The notes beneath the pieces were generated by a model. That model was not told the origin of the DNA. It saw only the letters and a list, made by a program, of their open reading frames with translations, and searched no databases. The translations under genes and the position numbers were made by a program. This document shows positions 32,427-46,020 of a DNA stretch of 64,000 nt, piece by piece (position 1 is the first letter of the stretch; each line of letters starts with the position of its first letter). This DNA comes from Piper betle. Lineage: Eukaryota; Streptophyta; Magnoliopsida; Piperales; Piperaceae. The stretch is taken from positions 372,001 to 436,000 of the forward strand of contig JAURVB010012964.1 in assembly GCA_033002965.1 (NCBI GenBank), read 5' to 3'.

Positions 32427-35400
32427 ATGGCGTTCGAGCAGCAGTCAGGGGCAATCAAGGTGTTTTTTTTTGTTGTGATTTTTTTGTGGGTTTTTTGGTC
32501 GGTTTTGGGTGCTATTGATGGGTTTTTTGATGTGGAGGGGGCGAAGGTGCTGATGGTCGGTGCTGGGGGGATAGGGTGTGAGCTTCTCAAGACCTTGGCC
32601 TTGTCTGGGTTTGAGGATATACATATTGTAAGTTGATACATATTCTAAGTTGCTGCTGGTGTATGGTTTATGTTCAATTTTTTTTAGAGATTTATTGAAA
32701 TGATCTTTGTTTTTCTTTTTTTATTTTTGCTTTTGCTTTTGTGGAGGTTAAGTCTCATAATGAGATGTTTGTTGGAGTGCAAGTTTCGTTCTTGATGTTG
32801 TTCTTTTGACTGATGTTTTCAGTAAATTTATGCATGGGAATGGAAGGATATGTTTGAGAATTCACTTAAGGGTTAGTGAAATTGGTAATCTTATTTGCAC
32901 ATGTGAATCTGAATTGAATCTTGGCTGTAAATCTACATTAATGAGTTAGTGAGATTAATCTTTTAAGTATAAATCGTATTCACACAATTTTTATACGTTT
33001 CAGAGTCCAACCCATAATCAAATTACACACCTCCTACCCTTCTCAATCTGATTCACAGGTATGTGGACCTAAAATAAAAAAGATAAAAAAGAGATTTATA
33101 CTATATTTACAATTTAAACTCATTAACATGTATAATCTCATTCACAGGAGATAAGTAGTGGATATTATCATGCTGTTAATCTCCCCTCCGCCCCAAGCCT
33201 TCTCGTGTCATTTTGGCGAAAGGGTTAACTAGTCATTTTAGATAAGGCCCAAACTTTCTTGTGGCACCAGAGCCACCAAGTCATGGGCTCGCAAACTCCT
33301 GTTGTGTGTAAAAAAGCCTAATAAGTGGCAAAGAAGATCAACTTGGCCCTAAAAGACCTACTTACGAAGTAGCTTAACCACCTTGCAAGTGTGGGGGGTG
33401 CCGTGATGACCCACACAAGACTCGCTCATAGTGTTGAGAACACATAGGCAAAGTTCATATTATCATATCTCAGTATTGTTTTGGAATGCTAAAGGTAAGA
33501 GATATCGGTGAGATTCGAAAGATTTCTTAGATAGAAATGATGCTTGAAATATTGAGGTTAATAAGTAGATATATAGATAATAATCCCCAATTACATTCTA
33601 TTTTAATAACTTTACATCTGACACGGTAACAAATCTCATCTAATGAGTTTTTGCATAATTAAACACAAGTAAAAAGACTTCTTAAGAATAATTAACTAAA
33701 ATCGCTTAGATTAATATCATCTAACAATAAACTAGAATTGGCACACAATAATTATATTAAAAAATATTAAGTAAATTAAACATCGAATTTAATTAAATCA
33801 AATTAGAAACATTAACAAATATTATCAAATAGTAAAAAATTAATTAAGGAAGAACATACTATATTAAGTAAAATCACATAAGAAAATAAATAAATACATT
33901 TGTATCTTTATTGCACATATTAAAAGCATCTAACAAAGAGGCTGGAATTAGCAAAAAAAAATCTCAAATAAATTACCTATCCATATTTACATGCAGCATG
34001 GAGAGATTGACTTAAATTATCTATCTATATTTACACAGAGTCTGCAGAGATTTACATAGATTAAATGACTAGCTAGTCATTTTAGATAAGGCCCAAACCT
34101 TCTTGATTAGGAGCATGCAATGATGCCTTGTCAAGCTTAAGACAATTCCTAAGGTATTTAATCCCAGCCTGCAAGGGTACTTATGAAATGTGTTTGTATA
34201 TTTTATGATAGAAAAAAGGCTTCTACTAATTTAGAAGTTCCCTTCTCAAGCACGCATGTCCCATACTCTCCAAAAATTCTTAATTTATTGCATCTCCTAT
34301 GGATTTGAGTAGTCATTTCTGTAGATTGGCAATAAAACTAAGCTACCTCTTAAATCCCTATGAATTATCAATTTATCACTAGGAAACATAATTGTCCAAT
34401 TGCATTATATTTTGCAAGACAAGTTGGCCATTGCTTATATGTCAGGCATACCGAACAATACGAGAGCTGAAGCATCATTAAGCAAACAAAGTATGGCTTC
34501 AAAAAAGTAGTTTCTAGGAATTCCTTTATGATTAGAGAATCTCAGCATTTTTGAAAGATTTACCGAACAAAGGCTGATCAGCTTTAGGCAATAAATGGTC
34601 AAAGATCTTTACTAATTTCATATGTTGAGTCTTTTCAAGAATCATATGGAGTTGAGGAATTTTTTTAGGCCCATAGCAATAAAGTGTGAAGAGGTGGAGG
34701 AAGTTGAAGGAGTACGTAGAAATTGAGAAGATTATTTTTACAAGATTGTTGATAGTAGCTTTGTTTGCACTTGGCTTGACCTTGATTGGATCATTCACCC
34801 CTCCAACCCAAATCTGGCAGTATGAAAATCACAAATTTTGAGGAATGTCAATGGTTCTTTGGACACTTTCAGAAGATACTTGTGTCTTCTAAGGAGGCGT
34901 TGAGTTTTCTATATCTGTGATCCCATCCTTCTCAAACTCTAGTGACAACATTGGTTGGTTGACCACTTTGGTTGCTTCTCCCTAAAGAGCAATTGGAATT
35001 TTCTATGCGTTCTTGGTGACTATCTCCTGACATTCTCATGCATGCGCTGTCTTGTCTTGTCTAGTGAGATCTCAACATTTGATATGTTGCAAAAGAGGGA
35101 TTCTACCATGCCAACTAGTGTTCTTTGTTAATGGTATCAAATGAAACTTGAGTTAATCTTTTCTTCAAATGGTTGTATATCTTGCATATATAGAGCCAAA
35201 TCCTCTACAAATGCTACACTCCAAATCGTGTGCTCTCTTTCAATAGGGAGATTGATTGGCTACTCACTCTTTATGCTCAAAATTATGTTTTATCATTCTT
35301 GTAAAGCTTCTTTTTGTCACTTTTCTAGCCTATATTTGGTACAAGTGCAACAAGAGAATCTTCCAAGGCATCTTAACTCAACAACAGGCTCTTACTTCAT

Positions 35401-38400
35401 CCATTAGCTCCAAGGTTCAATTAGATTATGATGTCCTCAATATAAGCAAAATGTCTTGGATAATTGTAATTTTCTTAGTGACTTCTACATGTAGTTTTTC
35501 ATTTTCCTAGCCCTTTACTGGCTTTGACTTTGGCTGCTTGTAATTTTCCCTTCGGGGTTTAATCAATTTTTAACTTCATAAAAATGAAATTAAGAAAAAG
35601 GGGCTTCATGAAGTACCTCAATAATTTGGTTTTTAACCAAGATGGTGGTTACATCATTTTGTTATTAGCCTTTAATAATACCTTGCAGAACTAGCTTTCT
35701 CAAGAAATGTAATTGTTGCTCCATTTGTTTTGAAGTTGACTGTTTTGAAGTAAAATATTGCGCCTTAAAGATGTGTTGCTGCAGTGCTGATAATGTATTT
35801 TTCAACTCTGTAGATTGATATGGATACGATTGAAGTGAGCAATTTGAATAGGCAGTTTTTATTTCGTCAGATGCATGTTGGTCAATCAAAGGCAAAAGTG
35901 AGAAACATCCTACACAGTCCTACTTGAAAATTCTTCTTTTTATAAAGCTGTGTTGTTGACTTTTTCTTTTCATTTTCTCTCTAGGTTGCTCGAGAAGCTG
36001 TTTTGAAATTTAGACCAAACATCAATATCGTACCTTATCATGCTAATGTCAAAGATCCTGATTTCAACGTTGAATTCTATAAGCAATTTAATGTGGTTTT
36101 GAATGGCCTTGACAATTTGGATGCAAGGCGCCACGTAAATCGTCTTTGTTTGGCTGCAAATGTTCCTTTAGTTGAAAGTGGTACCACCGGTTTCTTAGGA
36201 CAGGTAAGCTTGCCCCTAGTCTGTAATGTATTCCTGAATTGTGCTTCATATTTAAACTTTGAGTTTGAAAAACTTCTAATTACCATTGTTGCTATTTTTT
36301 ACTTACGTGGGAGCTGTTTAGGGTAGAATAAAGTTTTTTGTTGAATTTGTTTGAAGCAGGTGACGGTGCATGTCAAGGGTAAGACAGAATGCTATGAATG
36401 CCAACCTAAACCTACGCCAAAAACATATCCCGTTTGTACTATAACCAGTACTCCTTCAAAGGTTCCTTTTTCTCCCCTTCTGTTTCTTTTGCTCTAACTC
36501 TCTATTGCACACTCCTATTCAAGAAGAGAAAAATCCATAGGTTTTTTCAAGAAAGGGTTCTATGTTCTTATTCATTTTTGTCTTCTTATGCTTGTTTGCA
36601 TGGATGTGTACAATAGTTTAGAATATGTCACCAAGTTTTGTTATAAATGGCTGCTAAATATTACTTAAAGACACTCCCAACGACATATTCATACTCAAAT
36701 GGTGAACAAAACAATGAGATGTTTATTGTAACTCCATAAAATTTTCAGAATGACTTGAAAACTAAATATAGTCGTAATCCCCTAAAAGTGAACTTAATAT
36801 TATAGTTGGTATCACCTGAAAAGCGGCAAGCATGTCTTCCCTTTCTTGCTTAGGATAAGTATGAACTTAGTTGGTTACAGCTAGTTACTCTTGAAACATT
36901 TGGTGCTAGTGCTTTGTATTCGATTTGGTTCATTGCTATTATGAAACATCCTAGCGTAAATTGGTTATATGCTATGTCGAAATTTCAAAATTGTTTTCAT
37001 CTGATGAAGTCTGATCTCTCTTTACATAATTCATCATCGGGTGTATTTGTTCTGCATTTTACACAAGTGTGCAACTTTTGATTCTTTGTCAATTTTCTAA
37101 ATCCTTCCTTTTTAAAATTATGCAGTATGTTCACTGTGTCGCCTGGGCCAAGGATTTGTTGTTTGCAAAGTTATTTGGAGATAAGAATCAGGAAAATGAT
37201 CTAAATGTGGGTTCTGGTGATGCTGCTGGCTCATCAAACACTCTGAAAGATGTTTTTGAACGAAATTTGGATGAAGATGTTGTTACTTATGGAAGAAGAA
37301 TATATGATCACGTCTTTGGGCACAATATTGAGAAGGCATTAACCAATGAAGAAACATGGAAGAATCGGAGAAAGCCAAAGCCAATATTTGTTAATGATGT
37401 GTTACCAGATAAACATACCCATCAGAATGGAGCCTCGGATGGAAGTCATGTGACATCCAACCTAACTATTTCAGCCATGTCAACATTAGGTTTAAAAAAT
37501 GCTCAAGATATTTGGAGCCTTCATGAAAACACAAAGATCTTTTTGGAGTCCCTCAAGTTGTTCTTTGAAAAAGAGCCACGGTAAAATTTTACCAACTCCT
37601 ATATAATATCCTGTTCTTTGGACATAGAAACTGTTCTGTGAAATTCAAGCAGCTAATTGCCAACATACATTTGCATAATTCTCTTTTGAAATGTAAGACA
37701 GGCCTTTGAGGGCCTAGAGATAATTTATCAGATAACTAGTGATTATTATTGAGATATTTATTGGTTTTTGTTTCCATATATTTTCTCCAGGAAGTAGGAA
37801 GTCTCTCTTTTGACAAAGATGACCATCTTGCTGTGGAATTTGTGACTGCTGCGGCCAATATAAGGGCTGTTTCTTTTGATATTCCTTTGCATAGTCTGTT
37901 TGAGACGAAAGGAATTGCTGGGAACATCGTTCATGCAGTGGCAACTACCAATGCGATTATAGCGGGTCTAGTTGTTATTGAAGCAATTAAAGTTCTGAAG
38001 CAAGAGGCAAATAACTATAGGTAAGAATTGCATGTGGTTGATTTTCAAAGAAATTATATGTTGTTTATTGAATTTTTTTTCGTGAAGAAGGCTGTGGATA
38101 TCTTTGTTCTGCCATCTTTCATCATCTTGCCATTGTCGTGTAACTTCCAATTTCCAAACTCATGTTGGTTGTAACCAGGAAAGGGTTAAATCACAGCTCA
38201 AGTCGAGTATATGCTAGTAAAAATGTAGAAAGATATTCTTATAGCAGGGATTTTTCAGAGCTGTCCATGTGTCTGCCCATCAGTTGGCGGAACCTTCTTG
38301 AACATCTAGTAGCATGGGGAATGGGCCCAGGTGAGGTGCAGGGCAAATGTTGTTGGGTAGGTGGCAGTCAAGAGTAAAAGATGCTCATCCATAGATGAGT

Positions 38401-40268
38401 AGATGTAGATAGATGATAATAGATGAGACTCTTCATTAAATGTGGGAGACCTCAACTTATGCATATTGAAGATGCATATGCTACAATATAGATTCATTTT
38501 TGTGGTTTTCTTTTCTTTTCTTGGTTGATGGAAAATGTTGACCACCTCAAGATCAAATGCCAGATGATGTTGTGAAATTATTTGGTTATTGTCGTCTAAT
38601 TGTAGCACTTGTGATGTAAGCCTTGTTGCAACAGTTTAACATCGACATGCATGGAGGATTTTCATGGTGTGTTTGAGTTGACTGTTAATATTTTTGTGGT
38701 TTTCAGCTAGTTAGGCCACGTTTACCTGTGTTATTGTGAGTTATAGTAGATGTGTTTTTCCCCTCTAATTGCCCATTTTTCGCTGTTTTGTGTGGGCATA
38801 ACAATATATTAAATCTTGGTCTCTAGCTTGCTTTTAATTTTATGGAATCTAATGTGACTACCTTGCACTTTCAAATTAGATTTATTAATATTTATTTGCA
38901 TGTTTTACAGAATGACATACTGCGTTGAACATCCATTGCAAAAAATGCTTCTGATGCCTGTGGAACCATTTGAACCAAACAAATCTTGCTATGTTTGTTC
39001 CGAGGTACCTTGATATTGTATCCTCTGGTAGCATTTGCAGCCTTTCTCTGTTTTTACTCTGACCAAATTATGTCTACCTACCTAATGGAGAACAGACACC
39101 ACTTTCACTTGAGATTAACATACACAAGTTCCAGTTCCGGGACCTTGTGGAGAAGGTAGTCAAGGCCAAACTTGGCATGAATTTTCCGCTAGTTATGGTT
39201 GGATCCTCCCTCTTGTTTGAAGTTGGAGATGATCTTGAGGAAGATATGGTAGCCAATTATACTGCGAATCTTGAAAAGGTACTTGTGTGACCTCACCTTC
39301 AAATATGCATAGTGTGCTATATGTTTCTGTGCGTCAGTTTGTAGAAAGTTAGAAACATTTTAAACTAGTGTCCACTAGATGTAAATAATCATCTGGGTAG
39401 ATTAATTCGTTTATACTACATTTTGTTCCTCTAGATCAATTACTCTTGATATTCTGTCAATTATCTGCATCCAACTTAAAAGTTTGTCGTTTCTATTGAA
39501 GGTCCTGTCTGAGCTTCCTGTGCCAATCATTAGTGGGTCTATAGTGAATGTGGAAGATTTTCAACAGGAGTTATCCTGCAATATCAACATCAAACACAGG
39601 TTATTTCTCTACTTTGCTCATCAATTTTTGTTGGCTCTCTCTCTTTCAAGTGTGTAGCTGGTAGCATTAATGTTTATATGGTAAAAAAAACTTTAAGCTA
39701 TAATTTCGTCCTTGTAAATTTTATATGGCAGTATTGGACTAAAGATATCAAAAAATAATGTTGTATATTTTTGTCTTGTTAGAGTTTCTAAATTTTCAAA
39801 GATGGATCTTTTTTACCATGGCACCAATAGGTTTTAGGTTTACTTTCTGGCCTAACCGATTAACATCCCGTCTTGGTTGCAACTTAGTATATTACCAATC
39901 TGTAATTTCAATACAGGGAAGAATTCGATGAAGATAATTCTGATGAAATGGTTCTTTCCGGATGGACTGGGGCTTCTGATCAAGTTGTTGAAAATGGTAA
40001 AGAAACATCAGAAGCCTTAGAGGACGGTCTCAGCACAGCTGCTGATGATTCAGATGATTTAATTGTAACAGATGCAGCAGTCTCAGTAACTGGAAATAAG
40101 AGAAAGATTTCAGAAATATCTAGTGACAACAAGACGCCCTTAGCTCCGTCCTCCGTTAACTCAATTTTCTGTCAGAAAATGGAAGTTACTGTTGACGACG
40201 ACGACGATTTGATTATGCTTGAAAATCCTGAACCAATAAAGCGAAAGCGGCTGGAGCAAGCTCCTTGA
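32427..40268 (+). CDS. SAE2: SUMO-activating enzyme subunit 2 (E1 catalytic subunit)
   Basis: With SAE1 this enzyme adenylates SUMO, holds it on a cysteine and passes it to the E2 SCE1, mainly in the nucleus. Exons: 32427-32459, 32538-32627, 35814-35897, 35985-36203, 36360-36461, 37126-37580, 37791 (or 37802)-38020, 38911-39004, 39096-39278, 39502-39599, 39917-40268; all GT-AG. Landmarks: nucleotide-binding GAGGIG (residues 19-24), [11 protein letters not shown] (45-55), LDNLDARR with Asp112, zinc CxxC pairs (153/156 and about 431/434), catalytic Cys168 in PVCTITSTP, ubiquitin-fold domain, then an acidic tail with SUMO-binding-like DDLIV and DDLIML motifs and a basic KRKR nuclear signal. Length about 642-646 residues; Arabidopsis has about 625. 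Two oddities: intron 1 (78 nt) keeps the frame if retained, and the exon 6-7 junction is one base out of frame with the expected acceptor; an AG 11 nt further on restores it. The start follows from the [11 protein letters not shown] exon. Confidence 0.93.
32460..32537 (+). other. SAE2: SAE2 intron 1, 78 nt, in frame and stop-free
   Basis: GTGTTT at the left, GTGGAG at the right, T-rich between. Removing it joins AIK to GAKVLMVG, the junction expected for the family. Leaving it in adds 26 residues that are almost all hydrophobic ([13 protein letters not shown] and on), just before the nucleotide-binding fold. Confidence 0.8.
32628..35813 (+). other. SAE2 intron 2, 3.2 kb, repeat-bearing
   Basis: Donor GTAAGT at 32628, acceptor TAG at 35813, phase 0. 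It is far longer than the other introns (78 to 890 nt). It holds a direct repeat of about 32 bp (33229-33260 and 34073-34104) around AT-rich DNA, and a LINE-like fragment near its 3' end. Confidence 0.75.
35100..35620 (+). mobile_element. Possible LINE 3' fragment in SAE2 intron 2
   Basis: A plus-strand frame (35256-35510) contains [20 protein letters not shown], similar to the W-x-x-R-N-x-R-I-F segment that ends ORF2 of plant L1-type LINEs. Downstream is GGGGTTTAATC and an A-rich end (35585-35600), as at LINE 3' ends. Short and degenerate. Confidence 0.4.
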
Positions 40269-41179
40269 TGCATTTTACTGACAACTGGTTTGGCTCCAAC
40301 ATACTTTTGTACAAAGATTCTTTCTGTGATGGCGCATGCCTGAGGGATTGATATGCCAGCACTAACCAAAATTGGGAGGCGAAGAAATTAGAAATTAATT
40401 TTGATGGTTTCTACGCCAGCTATAGGAGTGATCAGTCTGGGTTCAGGATATAAGTTATTTAAACTCGGTATTTAAGCCACTGTAAAGTTTTTTTGAAGTT
40501 CAGACAGGTAAATTTCTTTAGCTGACAATTTTAGTTGTGATTTCCATGACTAGCCTGTATGACTCTAGTCCTTTATCAATGACAAGTGAATCCCGTTTGT
40601 GATTCTACGAACAAACAAACGGTTTGAATTGAATCAATGGCTTTTTCCAGAAACGTAGAAATTGGATATCATAAGTTTTTCTGAAACTTTTTATAATTTT
40701 AAGACGACATTTTCGCAGATCTTTATGCGGTTTTCATTCCATCGTCATTGAACACATGTAGTAAGAAAAATGCTGCCTCCTTAGGCAAAGGCGCATGATT
40801 TTGCAGAGCTTAGCCACTGGTACCACTTGTTGAGGCATTGTTTTTGTGAATGATAACATCTTTTTAAGTTATGCATTATCTGAAAGAAGCCCTGTTCCTG
40901 CTATCTGTAGCCTTTGGGTCTTCCCGGCTTCGGATGAGAGGGACTCCAACCTCTCTCCACCCTAACCTATCCTCGCACAGGGCTGCCACAGCCGCTACAT
41001 ATAGCTTATGCTCCTGAAACACAAATCATTTCCACAATTGTGGGAAGCAATTCAAAAACCAAACCACAGGCAATGGTCTAGCTATTTTCAACAAGTATAA
41101 GATGTGAAGGTTAGAGACTTGAGCTGCATCCAAAATTTAGGAGGCGAGCTTCCTTAAGAAAGGATACTTAGAGAATGTT
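40269..41179. other. SAE2 3' region and spacer
   Basis: The first 300 bp should contain the SAE2 3' untranslated region. No clear polyadenylation signal stands out. The remaining sequence shows no gene; the missing catalytic exons of the minus-strand PUR3-like pseudogene were sought here and not found. Confidence 0.5.
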
Positions 41180-42060
41180 TAGACACATACAATTATAAAA
41201 AATCGCCTAAGGGAGGTCACAAGATCAAAGAGGGGCAGCCCATCAGGAACTTTGGAACCCTTGGGGAAGAAAATATCAGGGATGGCCCTTTCAATTTCAT
41301 ATTGAGCCCCCCACAATCTCCAATGAAATATAATAAACAAATCCATGAGCACACGCAAACATTTACAAATTTAACAGAACCCTTCAACAAGAATGTACCC
41401 AATATAGCAACATATGATCATCAATAAGATCAATCAGATTTTTGTTAACATCACTTTTAGAAACCTGTTGAAGCTCAAAAAAGATAATATTTTTTAATAC
41501 CACGCTCATCGGTAACAAGAGTAACTAACTTTTGCATACACAAAATACAATTCATGATCAGCGACCAAGACTACATATCAAAAGAAATACAAACATGATA
41601 ATCACTAAGATCAATCACCTTTTACTAGCATCAATCCTAGAAACCTCATGAAGCCACTAAAAGAAAGAAAAAAGGAAATTTTTACATACCATACTTATCA
41701 GTGACCAAGACTGCAACTTTACTTTTCCATTGACGGCCTCATGGATCGCCCGGAAATTCAAACCACCTCCAGATACAAAAATCGCCAGCTTCTTTCGACC
41801 AATACACCGGTTGGCCAACCTCTCCGTCCCGGTCTCACAGACCACCCCTTCACGGGCCATTTTCGATGCAAATGCAGCGAGTGACACACCGGGGCATTGA
41901 AGGTGGAACCGCCAAGCTCCTGCCACCATCGAGGATAAGAGGCCAAAAGACTGGTCTTTTGCTGGGGTGGGCGTGGCTTCGATGTGGGAGAGACGGCAAG
42001 ATGCAGGCTTTTGCCTCCATTGTTAAAGAGGGAAGAAGCTGACACGCAAAAGTGGTTAGG
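41180..42060 (-). pseudogene. GAR transformylase (PUR3-type) pseudogene, first two exons
   Basis: Phosphoribosylglycinamide formyltransferase carries out the third step of purine synthesis in plastids and mitochondria. Minus-strand exon 1 ends at 41690 before donor GTATGT and contains RKKLAIFVSGGGLNFRAIHE, the nucleotide-binding start (family SGGGSNFR, Ser changed to Leu). After a one-base shift it continues VAVLVTDKY. Exon 2 starts at 41317 after an AG acceptor and joins in phase to give DCGG; a base is missing in the following G run (41306-41312 area), then AQYEIERAIPDIFFPKGSKV and LPLFDLVTSLRR follow. The exons with the catalytic Asn-His-Asp region are absent. A frame upstream (to 42099) could be the transit peptide. 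It lies tail to tail with SAE2. Confidence 0.75.
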
Positions 42061-44137
<2,077 letters not shown>

Positions 44138-44352
44138 GCTCTGATACTACATTTTGGGCCCTTTATGCCCCCAACCAAGCTCCGATACTACTTATTCGAC
44201 CCCTACAAGGGATTTTAAATAACCAAAAAAACTTGCAATAAGTGTCACGAGCCTTTCTTAATCTAAAAGCTAGCTCAATGAATAAGACTTTTCTATTAGC
44301 ATATATATAATTTACCAAGAACATCTACGGCCGATGTGGGATAAACCCAACA
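44138..44352 (-). mobile_element. TRIM fragment (5' LTR and primer site)
   Basis: On the minus strand an LTR starts at 44352 with TGTTGGG and carries the family words TTATTCATTGAGCTAGCTTT and AAAGGCTCGTGACACTTAT. The primer-site complement GCTCTGATACTA at 44138-44149 follows. A 30-bp disturbance with a second partial primer complement (CTCCGATACTA, 44190-44200) lies inside the LTR. Confidence 0.75.
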
Positions 44353-44659
44353 TTAAGTCACTATGGAGTGACTTAAGAATTCGAGTTGAACCTTAAATAA
44401 CTATGTAAAAAATTCCTCGTATCTTTCTTCGCTTGCGACATTCTTATTTTTATTTTTATTTTAGCTTGAATGGTTTCTTTGGCAACAAAAACGCCTTTGG
44501 TCCCACCAAACCCTCTAATTTGAAGTGAAGCATGATCAAAGGGTTGGACATTCTGCACCTAAACAAATAATAGTTGAGGGCTCGTGGCAAATTTATAATA
44601 CGTGGACTTCACAGTGAGAAGTGTTGTGAAGGTTGTATTTAAAAACAAATATTACTTAT

Positions 44660-44693
<34 letters not shown>

Positions 44694-44779
44694 TGTATTA
44701 GATAGATTGAAGATATAAATAGGTAGATTCCTCGATTTAAGTTGAGGAATATATTTCTGATAATTATTTGAATTATCTT
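44353..44779. other. Spacer with (AT)n run
   Basis: An (AT)n microsatellite at 44667-44693; nothing else recognised. Confidence 0.6.
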
Positions 44780-46020
44780 AAAGTTTAGAAATAATCAAAT
44801 TTTAAAAAACAATCATAACTAACTTCTCTTTTTTTAAAAAGAAAATCACATGAGTCGGCAACTTGGTAGAATCGGGCCTTAGATTTGACATTTGACATGA
44901 AAAAAGAAGAAGAAAAGACATGGAATATATTCAAAAAATAAAGAAAGAAAAATGAAAGGAAAGAGAAGGCAAATCAGATTAATAAAAAAAAGAGCAAGGG
45001 CCATTCCCCTTTCGTCTTTCCACATACATTTTTTAAAAAATCGAATGTTCTTTTATATATTAGATATAGATAGATTATAATTAAAGGCGACTAAAATTGA
45101 AAAATATCTTTTCGATAATATAAATTAAATTATAAAGTTTGGAAATAGACTTAATTAAAAAAACCAAACATAATTTTCTTTCAAAAAAACTCATGAGTTG
45201 GCAACTCAGTAGAATCCATCCCTAGATTTTACATTTGACACTAAAAAAAAGAGCAAGGAACATATTAGAAAAAAGAAAGAAAGAAAGAAAAACAGAAAAA
45301 AATAGAAGGCAAATCACATCAAAAAGAAAAAAAAACAAGGGGTAGGTCATTTTCGTCTTTCCACATACAGCCTTTTGGAAATTGAACGTTGCTTTCATAT
45401 ATTAAATATATATAAATTACCATTAAAAGGCTATTAAAATTCAAAAATATTCTTCTTATAATAATTTAAATATTTTAAAGTTTAGAAATAGGTCCAGTTC
45501 AAAAAAAAATCGAAGCCAAATTTTCTTTTAAAAAGGAATGGCACGAGTTTACAATTGGACAGAAACTGGCCTTAGTTTTTACATTTGACGCAAGAAAAAA
45601 GCAAGGAATGGATTAAAGAAAAGAAAGAAAATGGAAGAAAAATGAAGGCAATCAGACCAAAAGAAAAAAGAAAAAGAAAAAAAAGAAAAAAAGGAATGGG
45701 AAGATTATTTTTGTCTTTCTGGATAAAGTTTTTCAAAAACCAAATATTACTTTCATATATTACATATAAATAGATTACAATTAAAAGGAGACAAAAATTC
45801 AAAAATATTCTTTTGATAATATTTAAATTATTTTAAAGTTTAGAAATAAGTGTGGTTTAAAAAATAACCCAAACCAAAATTTCTTTTGAAAAAAAATCAC
45901 ACGAGTTTGTAACTTGGTAAGATCCAGCCTCATATTTGATGAAAATATAAGAAACAAATAAAGAAAAAGTAAAAAAAGAGAAGGCAATAATTTTCTATTA
46001 ATTTTCAAGATTTTTAATAA
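44780..46020. repeat. Tandem repeat, unit about 350 bp, nearly four copies
   Basis: A block of the form CA(C/T)GAGT(C/T)(G/T)GCAACT(T/C)(G/A)GTAGAATC recurs at about 44848, 45191, 45542 and 45900, spaced 343, 351 and 358 bp. Each unit then has TTTGACA(T/C), an A-rich stretch, a TTTCGTCTTTCCACATAC or similar block, and AAAATATTCTT followed by TTTAAAGTTTAGAAATA. The copies are strongly diverged and non-coding; A-rich runs give chance frames on both strands. Confidence 0.8.

Noticed and set aside
33229..34104. LTR-like insertion in SAE2 intron 2 bounded by the 32-bp direct repeat
   Set aside because: No TG...CA ends, primer site or target duplication at the repeats; left as a plain direct repeat.
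45572..45802. Hydrophobic minus-strand frame
   Set aside because: Produced by A-rich runs of the 350-bp tandem repeat read in reverse (poly-Phe/Leu).
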